From DASUFZ01 sp035541475 (GTDB lineage: Bacteria; Myxococcota_A; UBA9160; SMWR01): a stretch of 40,210 nucleotides of DNA. Under the pieces are notes generated by a model that was given only the letters and a program-made list of their open reading frames with translations, did no database searches and had not been told where the DNA came from. This document shows positions 1 to 7,931 of the stretch, in pieces (the stretch's first letter is position 1; the number at the start of each line of letters is the position of its first letter). Made by a program: the position numbers and the translations under genes. The stretch covers positions 1 to 40,210 of the forward strand of contig DATKND010000049.1 in the NCBI GenBank assembly GCA_035541475.1. The letters are read 5' to 3'.

Positions 1-2682
1 GCTCATCGCGAAGGCGCGCGCGAAGGCGTCGGACGCCTCGCGCCACGCGCTGTGGTGTCGGGCCAGCCACTCGCCGAGCAGGCGCCACGCCGCCGGGCTC
101 TCGGGATGCGCCTCCGCCACCGCGCGGAGACCCCGCTCCGCGTCCTCCGAGCGCGACGGCTCGCGCAGCCGGCCCTCGAGCTCGAGCAGGCCGACCTGCA
201 ACGGGTCGAGCGCGTGGCCGTGATGCGCGAGCAGACGCTCGAGCCTTCGCTGGTAGAGCCACGTGCCGTCCGGCAGCTGCTGCGCGAGCAGCGCGCGCGC
301 GACGGCTGCCACGTCGACGGGTCCGCGCAGGGGCGGCAGCACCGGCGAGTCCGCCGCGAGCCGCGCCTCGATCGGGCGGAAGTCGAGGTCGTTCCAGGTG
401 AGCTCGCGCGGCGTGCGCGTCTCGACGAAGGCATTGTCGTCGGTGTTGGCGGCGTCCGGCGCGAGCGCCGCGAACACCTGCGCCGGACCCTCGATGCGCG
501 CGAGCAGGTCGGCGGGGCCCGCAATCCCCTGCTCGGCGAGGAGCTGCGCGAGCGGGGGCTCGGCGAGCCTCGCCGCGAAGCGCGCGGAGTCGATCTCGAT
601 CGGCTCGCGGGCGCCGAGCAGCAGGAAGCCCCCGCGTTCGGTCGCGAGGTCGACGAGCAACGCGCCGGGGAAGACGCGCTCGAAGCTCGCGACGACCGCG
701 AGGAAGGAATCGGCGTCGATGCGGAAGCCGTTCAGCCAGGCGGTGAAGACGCCTCCCTCGGAGAGCGAGGCCCGCGCGATGCGGAAGAAGTCCTCGGTGA
801 AGAGATTCGCCGCGCCGACCCGCCACGGGTGGCTCGGCTGCGAGGAGATGAGGTCGTAGCCGGCGGCGCCCTGCGCATTGCGGCGCAGCAGGTAGTCGCG
901 GCCGTCGTCGAACACGAGGCGCACGCGCGGGTCCGCGAGCGGATCGGGCATGCCCTCGTGCATCAGAGCGACCGCGCGCGCGACGCCGCGCTCGAGCTCG
1001 ACCACGTCGATCGCCTCGACCTGCGTGCGCTGCAGCGCGGCGACGGTATTGCCGCCGCCGAGCCCGATCACGAGCGCGTGTCGCGGCTGCGCCGCGAGCG
1101 CGTACGGCCAGACTGCTAGGGCGACGCTCTCGGGCGGATAGAAGGGAGGCGCCAGGGTGACGTTCGATTCCGGCATGCCGTTGGTGCGGATCATGCGGCC
1201 GCCGGGGCCCGCGTAGACGGTCACGATGGCGGCGCGGCCCTCGTAGGAGAGCGCCCGCTGCGACGAGAGCTTTTCCAGCGCCTGCTCGTAGTGCGCGAGG
1301 TCGGGCGCGCCGAGCTGGCGGCCGGAGATCGCGTCCTCTATGCGCACGCCGCCGAAGGCGAGGCTGACGCAGCCGATCACGGCGAGCGAGCCGACGAGCG
1401 CCACGGCGCGCTCGCGCCCGCGTGCTTGCTGGCAGGCGAGCAGCGCCGCGAGCGCGGCGCTGAACTCGAGCCACAGGAGTGCGTAGAGCGTCGCGTCCGT
1501 GCCCCACGACGGAATCCACCAGAAGCCGACCGCCAGGCTGGCGGCGATGCTGCCCGCCGTGTTGACGGCGGTCGCAAGGCCGATGCCTCGGCCGACCGCG
1601 CCCGCGCGCCGCGTGTAGACGCGGATCAGGACGGGGAAGGCCGCGCCGAAGAGCGCCGTCGGCAGCAGCACGATCGGCAGCACGATCAGGTAGAGCAGGT
1701 GCACCGCGTCGGCGCCCGACCCGAGCCGCGCGAGCCGCTCGTAGAGATACGGGAGATAGGGCACGGCGGCGAGGCCGAGGACGACGGCGAGTCCGATGCC
1801 GACGTGCAGCAAGGCGAAAGTGCGGGCCGGGTCGCGCAGGCGATCGACGCGCGGCGCGATCGCGAAGCTGCCGGAAGCGATGCCGAGCAGATAGGCGGAG
1901 AGCACGGCCGCGAAACCGTAGAGCGTCCCCTCCATCACGATCCCGAAGACCTTCGACCAGACGATCTCGTACCCGATCGCGACGAAGCCCGACACCGCGA
2001 AGAAGGCGAGGAAGGCGCGCCGGTTGCGCGCGGGAATCTCTTCGTCGGCGACGTCGGGCTCGGGCGCCACGGCCGGAGAGCGCCGCGCAGCGAACGCCGC
2101 GAGCACCGCCACCGCGAGATTCGTGCAGGCGGCGGCGACCAGCGTGCGCGTCAGCCCGAGCAGCGGGATCGCCCAGAACCCACAGAGATAGGCGCCGAGC
2201 ACCGCGCCGAGCGTGTTGGCGCCGTAGAGGACGGCCGAGGTGCGGCCGAGCGCGTCGTCGCGGGTCACGAGCCCGCGCGCGACCACCGGCAAGGTGGCGC
2301 CCATCGCGAGGGTCGGCGGCAGCAAGAGCAGCGCGGCGCAGGCGATGCGCAGCGCCGTCAGGCCCGCCGCCGATTCGGGCACACCGACGACCTCGTAGAG
2401 CGCGCCCATGTGCCGCAGGAGCGGCAGCGAGAGCAGGGCGAAGACGCCGATCGCCGCCTCGAGCGCGGCATACACGCGCAGCGGACGCGCGACGCGCGTG
2501 AGCTGACGCGCCGCGATCCAGTTGCCGAGCGCGAGACCGCCGAAGAAGACCGAAAGCACCGCGGCGATCGCCTCGGTGGTGGTGCCGAAGGAGAGGCCGA
2601 GCCAGCGCGTCCAGACGAGCTGGTCGATCAGCGCGCACAGGCCGGAGAAGAGCAGGCAGATGGCGAGGACGAGTTGCTGCAC
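1..2682 (-). CDS. Multi-spanning membrane protein fused to a spermidine-synthase-like domain, C-terminal repeats; 3' end outside window
   Basis: An open frame of 894 codons runs from a GTG at 2682 off the left edge without a stop. AGGAG lies 6 nt before the GTG, which sets the start. Roughly residues 1-420 are a series of hydrophobic segments beginning at the N-terminus (QQLVLAICLLFSG). Around residue 540 a GLGGG motif opens a Rossmann fold typical of polyamine aminopropyltransferases, followed by DDGRDYLL. Around residue 610 the strand reads YDLISSQPSHPW, where true spermidine synthases carry the catalytic Asp; here a Gln occupies it. The final ~100 residues look like TPR helices. The family is known as fused MFS/spermidine synthase and is often not a real spermidine synthase. 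Substrate unknown. It is divergent from the pilin genes. Sure of the family, unsure of function. Confidence 0.85.
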   Translation of the reverse strand, partial: MQQLVLAICLLFSGLCALIDQLVWTRWLGLSFGTTTEAIAAVLSVFFGGLALGNWIAARQLTRVARPLRVYAALEAAIGVFALLSLPLLRHMGALYEVVGVPESAAGLTALRIACAALLLLPPTLAMGATLPVVARGLVTRDDALGRTSAVLYGANTLGAVLGAYLCGFWAIPLLGLTRTLVAAACTNLAVAVLAAFAARRSPAVAPEPDVADEEIPARNRRAFLAFFAVSGFVAIGYEIVWSKVFGIVMEGTLYGFAAVLSAYLLGIASGSFAIAPRVDRLRDPARTFALLHVGIGLAVVLGLAAVPYLPYLYERLARLGSGADAVHLLYLIVLPIVLLPTALFGAAFPVLIRVYTRRAGAVGRGIGLATAVNTAGSIAASLAVGFWWIPSWGTDATLYALLWLEFSAALAALLACQQARGRERAVALVGSLAVIGCVSLAFGGVRIEDAISGRQLGAPDLAHYEQALEKLSSQRALSYEGRAAIVTVYAGPGGRMIRTNGMPESNVTLAPPFYPPESVALAVWPYALAAQPRHALVIGLGGGNTVAALQRTQVEAIDVVELERGVARAVALMHEGMPDPLADPRVRLVFDDGRDYLLRRNAQGAAGYDLISSQPSHPWRVGAANLFTEDFFRIARASLSEGGVFTAWLNGFRIDADSFLAVVASFERVFPGALLVDLATERGGFLLLGAREPIEIDSARFAARLAEPPLAQLLAEQGIAGPADLLARIEGPAQVFAALAPDAANTDDNAFVETRTPRELTWNDLDFRPIEARLAADSPVLPPLRGPVDVAAVARALLAQQLPDGTWLYQRRLERLLAHHGHALDPLQVGLLELEGRLREPSRSEDAERGLRAVAEAHPESPAAWRLLGEWLARHHSAWREASDAFARAFAMS

Positions 2683-2745
2683 ACGGGGCTCCTGCCGGGT
2701 CCCCGGCGCGCGCCGCGGACGCAGCAGGAGCATCGGAAGCGTTCC

Positions 2746-2765
2746 GCTGTCACTTGAGCGACAGC
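2746..2765. promoter_or_regulatory. Inverted repeat, possible activator site upstream of the pilin promoter
   Basis: GCTGTC and GACAGC form 6-bp arms separated by 8 nt. The site lies about 150 bp upstream of the -24 element, a normal distance for a sigma-54 enhancer-binding protein. PilR sites in other bacteria contain TGTC half-sites, so PilR is a reasonable guess. No PilR gene is in the window and the assignment is inference. Confidence 0.35.
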
Positions 2766-2915
2766 GACGCGTTTCGTCACCCGGAGCCGCAACGCGTCAC
2801 CGCGCCGGCGCTCACGCCGCCCGCGACGCTGAGGGCCGGCGCGGGCCGAAACCGCTCTGCGTCCGCTCACGTTGCGGCCGCGCCTTGCCGATACACGCGC
2901 GCGCAGATGGGAGCT

Positions 2916-2931
2916 TGGCACGTCGGTTGCT
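2916..2931 (+). promoter_or_regulatory. Sigma-54 (RpoN) -24/-12 promoter of the pilin genes
   Basis: TGGCACGTCGGTTGCT matches the RpoN consensus TGGCACG-N4-TTGCW at every defined position: TGGCACG at 2916-2922, TTGCT at 2927-2931. Transcription would begin near 2942, leaving a leader of about 118 nt before the pilin GTG. Pilin promoters of Myxococcus, Geobacter and Pseudomonas are RpoN/PilR dependent, which fits the position. It also rules out the longer in-frame pilin start at 2872, which would lie upstream of the promoter. Confidence 0.88.
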
Positions 2932-2961
2932 GTTCGAGGCCCGACGGGTGTTCGAGTGTCC

Positions 2962-2978
2962 GTGCCGAAGGTCGGCAC
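2962..2978 (+). promoter_or_regulatory. Small hairpin in the pilin mRNA leader
   Basis: GTGCCG and CGGCAC pair perfectly over 6 bp around the 5-nt loop AAGGT. It lies about 20 nt after the predicted transcription start. It could stabilise the 5' end of an abundant pilin mRNA; that role is inferred only. Confidence 0.35.
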
Positions 2979-3060
2979 CGAGCGGAGCCGCCAACTGAAC
3001 TGGGAAGGGGTTCCACCGGACGAGACCGGTCGCTCGTTGCACCAAACTGGGAGATCCCAA

Positions 3061-3609
3061 GTGAAGACGATCCTCAAGCGCAAGAGCGGCTTTACGCTCA
3101 TCGAGCTCATGATCGTCGTGGCCATCATCGGAATCCTGGCCGCGATCGCGATCCCGAATTTCTTGCGATTCCAGCTCAAGGCGAAGACGAGCGAAGGCAA
3201 GACCAACATTGCCGCCATCCGGACGGCCGAGCAGTCCTACTACTCGGAGTTCGGTGTGTTCGTGTCCGCCCCGGCGTCGCCGAACCTGGCGCCGACTTCG
3301 ATGAAGCAGCCCTTCAGCAACGGCGGCGCGGCCGCCGGTGCGGGCTTCGACCAGCTCGGCTGGAGCCCGGAAGGCACCGTGTTCTTCAACTATGACGTCG
3401 GCATCGACACGGCCGGCTACACCGTGTCGGCCGAGGCGGACATCGACGCCGACACCGTCAAGCAGTACTGGGGCTACAAGAAGCCCGGCATCGCGGCTGC
3501 CAACGTGGCCGCCCCGGCCAACGCGGGTGGTGGCACCTGCGACCCGGCGATGCTCCAGCCCCAGGTCGTCGGCCCCTGCGACACCACGTTCGGTCAGAGC
3601 GTGTTCTAG
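3061..3609 (+). CDS. pilA: Type IV major prepilin (PilA-like)
   Basis: Structural subunit of the type IV pilus, 182 residues with a GTG start preceded by GGGAG at 7 nt. The leader is short and basic (VKTILKRKSG) with the prepilin peptidase site after Gly10, Phe11 at +1 and Glu15 at +5. The hydrophobic N-helix follows and ends at IPNFLRFQ. The C-terminal half has the LGWSPEG motif shared with the next gene and a pair of cysteines, C160 and C173, placed to form the usual C-terminal disulfide loop. It is first after the sigma-54 promoter, so it is the best candidate for the major pilin. The peptidase that processes it is encoded at 7003. A pseudopilin cannot be formally excluded, but pilG/H/I/D downstream favour a pilus role. 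Confidence 0.93.
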   Translation: MKTILKRKSGFTLIELMIVVAIIGILAAIAIPNFLRFQLKAKTSEGKTNIAAIRTAEQSYYSEFGVFVSAPASPNLAPTSMKQPFSNGGAAAGAGFDQLGWSPEGTVFFNYDVGIDTAGYTVSAEADIDADTVKQYWGYKKPGIAAANVAAPANAGGGTCDPAMLQPQVVGPCDTTFGQSVF

Positions 3610-3623
3610 TTCCGAGGACGCGC

Positions 3624-3653
3624 AGTGGAGGGCCGCGTCTGCGGCCCTCCACT
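3624..3653 (+). terminator. Strong intercistronic hairpin between the two prepilin genes
   Basis: A perfect 13-bp stem (3624-3636 with 3641-3653) closes a GTCT tetraloop. It starts 14 nt after the pilA stop and ends 34 nt before the next start. No T-run follows, so it is not a textbook intrinsic terminator. It is better read as a partial terminator or 3'-end stabiliser that makes the first pilin mRNA much more abundant than the second. That effect is inferred. Confidence 0.65.
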
Positions 3654-3687
3654 CCGCACTCCCGGTCCGAAAACGGAGGAGCGTCCC

Positions 3688-4293
3688 ATGCGCAAGACCC
3701 ACGGGCAGAGCGGCTTCACGCTGATCGAGCTGATGCTCACCGTCGGGATCATCGGGGCCATGGCCGCGATCGCGATCCCGAACTTCATGGCGTATCAGGC
3801 GCGCTCGCGACGCAGCGAGGCGTTCACCAACCTGGCCGCGATGGCCGCCGCGCAGAAGGCCTTCCAGGCCGAGCGCAACTACTTCCACGACTCGCTGATC
3901 GCCGGCATCGGCGCCGACGTCCCGGACATCCTCAACTACGGGGGTGCCTGGAGCACCATGAAGATGCCGTGGGACATGGACGCCCAGACGGCGTTCTCCG
4001 ATCTCGGCTGGTCGCCCGAGGGCGAGGTCTTCTACTCCTACGCGTCCTACACGTCCCAGTCCGCCTCCACTGGCCCGAACTGCGGAAGCTGCGAGCTCTG
4101 CTTCACGGGCGCGGCCTACGGTGACGTCGATGGCGATGGGATCCCCCAGGAGGTCCTGTACGTCCACAAGGACACGGTCGGCGGCGCGGACGCCTGGTGC
4201 AACGAGGGGCTCAACAACGATCCCCCGGCCATCGACTCGTCGGGCGCGTTCATCTTCGACTCGGTGGCCGCGCGCTCCAACAGCGACTTCTAA
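3688..4293 (+). CDS. Second type IV prepilin-like protein
   Basis: 201 residues from an ATG with GGAGGAG upstream. Leader MRKTHGQSG with cleavage after Gly9, Phe10 at +1, Glu14 at +5, then a pilin N-helix close to that of the preceding gene (FTLIELM, AIAIPNFM). The motif LGWSPEG is also shared. The C-terminal part differs. It has a CGSCELC cysteine cluster (C132, C135, C138), a further C171, and D146-V-D-G-D-G, an acidic loop like those that bind calcium. It follows the hairpin at 3624-3653 and so is probably expressed less than the first pilin. Likely a minor pilin, an alternative major pilin or an adhesive subunit; the sequence alone does not decide. Confidence 0.88.
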   Translation: MRKTHGQSGFTLIELMLTVGIIGAMAAIAIPNFMAYQARSRRSEAFTNLAAMAAAQKAFQAERNYFHDSLIAGIGADVPDILNYGGAWSTMKMPWDMDAQTAFSDLGWSPEGEVFYSYASYTSQSASTGPNCGSCELCFTGAAYGDVDGDGIPQEVLYVHKDTVGGADAWCNEGLNNDPPAIDSSGAFIFDSVAARSNSDF

Positions 4294-4310
4294 CGCGGGG
4301 ACGTCTCGGC

Positions 4311-5270
4311 ATGGGCGAGCGGAGGGGCTCTCGCCGCGGCCGGCGCCTCGCGCTGCTGGTCGCGGTCGCTTCGATGACGTTGGCGGCGCACGGTCGTATG
4401 CAGACCGACGCGTCCGCCGGCGCCGCGATCCTGCACGTCCCCGACCCGCGGCTCGCGAAGCTGGTCGCGCAGGGATTCGCGCCGGTGCTCGCCGACTGGT
4501 ACTGGGTTCAGGCGCTCCAGATCGTCGGCGGCGCGCTCCAGGACGTCGGCCGACACGCCGACGAGGTGGCCGACGCGATCGAGCTCGTCACCTCGCTCGA
4601 TCCGTGGGTCGACCATCCCTATCGCTTCGCGGCGGTCTGGCTCATTGGCGACGAGGCGCAGGTCCGCCGCGCCGACCGGCTGCTCGAGAAGTCGCTCTCC
4701 TATCACCCGCGCGACTGGCGCAATCGTTTCTACCTCGGATACAACCAATTCTTCTACCTGCAGGAGAACGCGGAGGCGGCTCGCACGCTCGAGCCGGCGC
4801 TGCGCCTGCCGGGCGCGCCGAACTACCTCGGACCGCTCGTCACGCGGCTGCGCGCCGAGGGCGGCGATCTGCTCACCGCGCAGATGTTCCTCCAGGAGCT
4901 GATCCGCACCGCGCCCGACGAGTACGCGCGCGCCGAGTACCTGAAGGCGCACGACGAGATCGAGACCGAGCTGCGTGCACGTCTGCTGGACCGCGCGCGC
5001 TCGCTCTTCCAGCAGCGCAACGGCCGCGACGTACAGGACCCGAGCGAGCTGTGGGAGGGGCCGCTGCGCGTGCTGCGCGAGATGCCTCCGGCGCATCCGG
5101 AGTTCCCGGGCTTCACCTGGGCGATCGACCCCGACACCGGGGAGATCGTCTCGACCTTCTACAAGAGCCGCTATCGCCTCCATTTCCATCCGGCAGACGC
5201 GGCGATGCGCGCGCGCTGGCGCAGCGGCGACGACACCGCAGCGAGCGCGCCCGGAGGACACGCGGGATGA
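4311..5270 (+). CDS. pilG: PilG-like protein with N-terminal membrane anchor and TPR-type helices
   Basis: 319 residues. The ATG at 4311 is chosen because it begins a basic stretch and a hydrophobic segment (ALLVAVASMTLAAHG), giving a signal anchor; the frame extends upstream only into the pilin gene. The rest is helical and TPR-like, with a VLADWYWVQALQ segment near residue 65 and a tail that could face the periplasm. It sits between pilin and ABC-transporter genes exactly where pilG sits in Myxococcus xanthus, whose PilG, PilH and PilI are needed for pilus assembly. The stop overlaps the next start by 4 nt. The name rests mainly on position. Confidence 0.62.
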   Translation: MGERRGSRRGRRLALLVAVASMTLAAHGRMQTDASAGAAILHVPDPRLAKLVAQGFAPVLADWYWVQALQIVGGALQDVGRHADEVADAIELVTSLDPWVDHPYRFAAVWLIGDEAQVRRADRLLEKSLSYHPRDWRNRFYLGYNQFFYLQENAEAARTLEPALRLPGAPNYLGPLVTRLRAEGGDLLTAQMFLQELIRTAPDEYARAEYLKAHDEIETELRARLLDRARSLFQQRNGRDVQDPSELWEGPLRVLREMPPAHPEFPGFTWAIDPDTGEIVSTFYKSRYRLHFHPADAAMRARWRSGDDTAASAPGGHAG

Positions 5271-6205
5271 AGCGACGCGACGTCGCGGTGTCGGTGGAGG
5301 GCGTGGTCAAGGACTTCCGCCCGGGCTTCGGCCTGCGCGTGCGGCGCGTCCTGCACGGACTCTCGTTCCATGTCGGGCGCGGAGAGGTGTTCGGCTTCGT
5401 CGGACCGAACGGCGCCGGCAAGACCACCACCTTGAAGGTGCTGATGGGGCTCGTGCGGCCGACGGCGGGCCGCGCGTCGATCCTCGGCGTCGACGTCGGC
5501 CAGACCGAGTCGCGCCGCCACGTCGGTTTCCTGCCCGAGAACCCGTACTTCTCGGAGCTGCTCTCGGGCCGCGAGCTGCTCCACTTCCACGCGCGGCTCG
5601 CGAACGTGCCGGCGTCCGCGCGCGCGCGCCGCGTCGACACCTTGCTCGACTGGGTGGGGCTGCGTGCCGCCGCCGACGCGCGTCTCCGCACCTACTCGAA
5701 GGGTATGCAGCAGCGCGTCGGCATCGCGCAGGCGCTGGTGCACGACCCGGACGTGATCTTCCTCGACGAGCCGATGAGCGGGCTCGACCCGATCGGGCGC
5801 AAGGAAATCCGCGATCTCATCCTGCGGCTGCGCAGCGAGGGCAAGACCGTATTCATGAACACGCACATCCTCTCGGACGTCGAGCTCCTGTGCGACCGCG
5901 TCGCGATCCTGGTGGCGGGCCGCATCCGCTACGAGGGTGCGCCCCACGAGCTGCTCGAAGGGACCGAGCGCGAGACGGACGTGGTCGCGGCACGCGTGGC
6001 GCCCGAGACCGTCGTCGCGCTCGAGGAGCGCTGCGGCGCGCGGCTGCGAGGCCACGGCGAGCAGCTCGAGATCCGGGTGAAGGAGAAGTCGCTGCAGGAG
6101 CTGCTGGCGATGCTGCTCGCGGCCCGCGCCGAAGTGATCTCGGTGACCCCGCAGCGCGATTCGCTCGAGCAGATCTTCCTCTCGGCGGTGGAGGGCAAGC
6201 GGTGA
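5267..6205 (+). CDS. pilH: ABC transporter ATP-binding protein, PilH-like
   Basis: 312 residues; the ATG overlaps the preceding stop. Walker A is GPNGAGKT (46-53), the signature is YSKGMQQR (143-150), Walker B is VIFLDEP (163-169) and the switch histidine is H200. The Q-loop position reads LPE. A C-terminal extension of about 90 residues is typical of exporters of the CcmA/NatA type. It pairs with the permease that starts on its stop codon. In Myxococcus the equivalent pair PilH/PilI is required for type IV pili; what is transported is unknown. ABC function is certain, the pilus role is by gene order. Confidence 0.87.
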   Translation: MKRRDVAVSVEGVVKDFRPGFGLRVRRVLHGLSFHVGRGEVFGFVGPNGAGKTTTLKVLMGLVRPTAGRASILGVDVGQTESRRHVGFLPENPYFSELLSGRELLHFHARLANVPASARARRVDTLLDWVGLRAAADARLRTYSKGMQQRVGIAQALVHDPDVIFLDEPMSGLDPIGRKEIRDLILRLRSEGKTVFMNTHILSDVELLCDRVAILVAGRIRYEGAPHELLEGTERETDVVAARVAPETVVALEERCGARLRGHGEQLEIRVKEKSLQELLAMLLAARAEVISVTPQRDSLEQIFLSAVEGKR

Positions 6206-6978
6206 TGTCGGCGACGGCGATGGCGGCGATCGCGGGGAACACGCTGCGCGAGAGCGTGCGTAACAAGATCGCCTACGCACTCCTCTTCTTCGCGATCGTG
6301 ATGATCGGCTCCGGCGCGATCGTGTCGTCGCTCTCCTACGTCGAGAGCAATCGCATCCTCCAGGACGTCGGGCTCGCCGCGATCCGGCTGTTCGGCGTCG
6401 CGCTCGCGATCTTCGTCGGCATCCAGATCGTGCACCGCGAGGTCGAGCGCCGCACGGTCTACACGATCCTGTCGAAGCCGATCTCGCGCGCGCAGTTCGT
6501 GCTCGGCAAGTTCGCGGGGCTGACGCTCACGATCTGGCTGCAGGCCGCGTGCATGGGCGTGGCCTTCGCGGGGGTGTCGCTCGTCTCGGGCGCGCCGCTC
6601 GCCTGGCAGCACCTGGCCTTCGGCCTGCTGGTCGGAGTGGAGCTCGCGCTCGTCGTCGCGCTCGCCACGCTCTTCTCCAGCTTCACCACCCCGATGCTGG
6701 CGGCGTTCTTCACCACCGGCTTCTGGGCGGTCGGGCAGCTCACGCGCGAGCTGCGCGACCTCGGCGCGGCGTCCGGTCAGCCCGCGCTCAAGCTCGTGAC
6801 GGCGCTGGCCTTCCGCGTGCTCCCCGATCTGCAGAGCTTCGACCTCGCCACCGAGGCCGCGCACGGGCTGCCGCTCACCGCGTCGGACGTGCTGCTGCCG
6901 CTCGCCTACGGCTTCGGCTACACGACCCTCGTGCTGCTCGTCGCCGTCGCGATCTTCGAGCGGCGGGACTTCCGGTAG
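6205..6978 (+). CDS. pilI: ABC-2 type permease, PilI-like
   Basis: 257 residues; the ATG shares one base with the TGA of the ATPase gene, so the two are translationally coupled. About six hydrophobic segments are visible, starting near residue 22 (YALLFFAIVMIGSGAIV). A cytoplasmic QIVHREVERRTVYTILSKP segment is typical of ABC-2 permeases of the NosY/PilI kind, and the protein ends in a basic ERRDFR. It forms the membrane part of the transporter with the 5267 gene. Its position before pilD matches Myxococcus. Confidence 0.82.
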   Translation: MSATAMAAIAGNTLRESVRNKIAYALLFFAIVMIGSGAIVSSLSYVESNRILQDVGLAAIRLFGVALAIFVGIQIVHREVERRTVYTILSKPISRAQFVLGKFAGLTLTIWLQAACMGVAFAGVSLVSGAPLAWQHLAFGLLVGVELALVVALATLFSSFTTPMLAAFFTTGFWAVGQLTRELRDLGAASGQPALKLVTALAFRVLPDLQSFDLATEAAHGLPLTASDVLLPLAYGFGYTTLVLLVAVAIFERRDFR

Positions 6979-7002
6979 TTTTTTCGGGCTAGCGTCGTCT
7001 GC

Positions 7003-7869
7003 ATGTCGGTCCTCGGTCTGCCTCGCGGAGCGCTCGTCGCGCTGGCGGGTCTGGTCGGGCTCGTGATCGGATCCTTCCTCAACGTCGTGATCCACCGGCT
7101 GCCTCGCGGCGCCTCGCTGGTGCGGCCGGGCTCGCACTGTCCGAGCTGTGGCGCGGGCGTGCGCTGGTTCGACAACGTCCCGTTGCTCGCGTACCTGTGG
7201 CTGCGCGGTCGCTGCCGACACTGCGGCGCGCGCATCTCGTGGCGCTATCCGGCGATCGAGCTCGTTACCGGATTGCTCTTCGCGGCGATCGCGTGGCGCC
7301 ACGTGCCCGACCCGATGACGCCCGTCTGGTGCGCGTTCGCGGCGGCGCTGCTCGCCTGCGCGGCAATCGACTTCGATCACCAGATCATCCCGGACGAGAT
7401 CTCGCTCGGCGGGCTCGGCGTCGCGCTGGTGCTGGTGCCGCTCGTGCGCGCGGCTTCGGGCGAAGGGCTCGGCGCCGCGTTCGCGTGGAGCGCCGGAGGC
7501 GCGGCGCTCGGTGGCGGCATCTTCTGGCTGGTCGGATTCCTGCACGCGCGCGTGTCGACGGCCTTCGGGCGCCGCTTCGAGCACTGGCCGGGACCGGGTC
7601 AGCTGGTGCCCACGCCGCGGAGCCTCGACTACTGGGTCTGGTTCCCCGGCGTCGGCTTCGGCGACGTGAAGCTGCTGGCGCTGATCGGCGCGGTGCTCGG
7701 ACCGATCGGCGTGCTGCAGGCGATCCTCGCCGCTTCACTGGCCGGACTCGTGCTCGGCCTCGCGTTCGCGGCGTCGTTGCGCCGCTTCGGCGCGCCCTTC
7801 GGCTTCGGCCCGGCGCTCGCGGCCGGCGCGCTGCTCGTGCTGCTAGCCCCCGACCTGCTGCCGCGCTGA
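7003..7869 (+). CDS. pilD: Type IV prepilin peptidase / N-methyltransferase
   Basis: 288-residue inner-membrane aspartate protease that removes prepilin leaders after Gly and methylates the new N-terminal Phe. The N-terminal domain has GSFLNVVIHRLPRG and two zinc pairs, C46/C49 and C71/C74. The catalytic aspartates are D123 in AIDFDHQIIPDE and D221 in GFGDVKL. Length and the order of motifs are normal for full-length PilD with the methylase part. Its substrates are probably the two prepilins at 3061 and 3688. A 24-nt gap separates it from the permease gene, so it probably belongs to the same transcript. Confidence 0.95.
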   Translation: MSVLGLPRGALVALAGLVGLVIGSFLNVVIHRLPRGASLVRPGSHCPSCGAGVRWFDNVPLLAYLWLRGRCRHCGARISWRYPAIELVTGLLFAAIAWRHVPDPMTPVWCAFAAALLACAAIDFDHQIIPDEISLGGLGVALVLVPLVRAASGEGLGAAFAWSAGGAALGGGIFWLVGFLHARVSTAFGRRFEHWPGPGQLVPTPRSLDYWVWFPGVGFGDVKLLALIGAVLGPIGVLQAILAASLAGLVLGLAFAASLRRFGAPFGFGPALAAGALLVLLAPDLLPR

Positions 7870-7879
7870 AGCGGCTGCG

Positions 7880-7912
7880 AGCCGGGCGTTGAGGAAGGAA
7901 GGGCGCCCGGCT
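7880..7912 (+). terminator. Hairpin after pilD, possible end of the pil transcript
   Basis: AGCCGGGCG and CGCCCGGCT form a perfect 9-bp stem with a 15-nt loop, 10 nt after the pilD stop and before the tRNA. There is no T-run, so termination is inferred from position and stem strength only. Confidence 0.5.
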
Positions 7913-7931
7913 ACACACTGACCTCGCTCGC

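Larger units (their letters stand above)
2683..3060. other. 378-nt divergent intergenic region upstream of the pilins
   Basis: No gene is supported here. It separates the minus-strand membrane protein from the pilin genes. It holds an inverted repeat (2746-2765), a sigma-54 type promoter (2916-2931), a leader hairpin (2962-2978) and the pilin ribosome site GGGAG at 3049-3053. Two CGTCACC-type words also occur between 2775 and 2802. No promoter for the minus-strand gene could be recognised. Confidence 0.7.

Noticed and set aside
52..2757. Long + strand open frames (355 and 488 codons) opposite the membrane/spermidine-synthase-like gene
   Set aside because: Their translations are Arg/Glu/Ala-rich with no recognisable domain, while the minus strand gives a continuous protein with membrane segments and a GLGGG motif. 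They are GC-rich antisense shadows.
2872..3060. Upstream ATG extension of the first pilin
   Set aside because: It would start before the sigma-54 promoter and put 63 residues before the prepilin leader; GTG 3061 gives the normal short basic leader.
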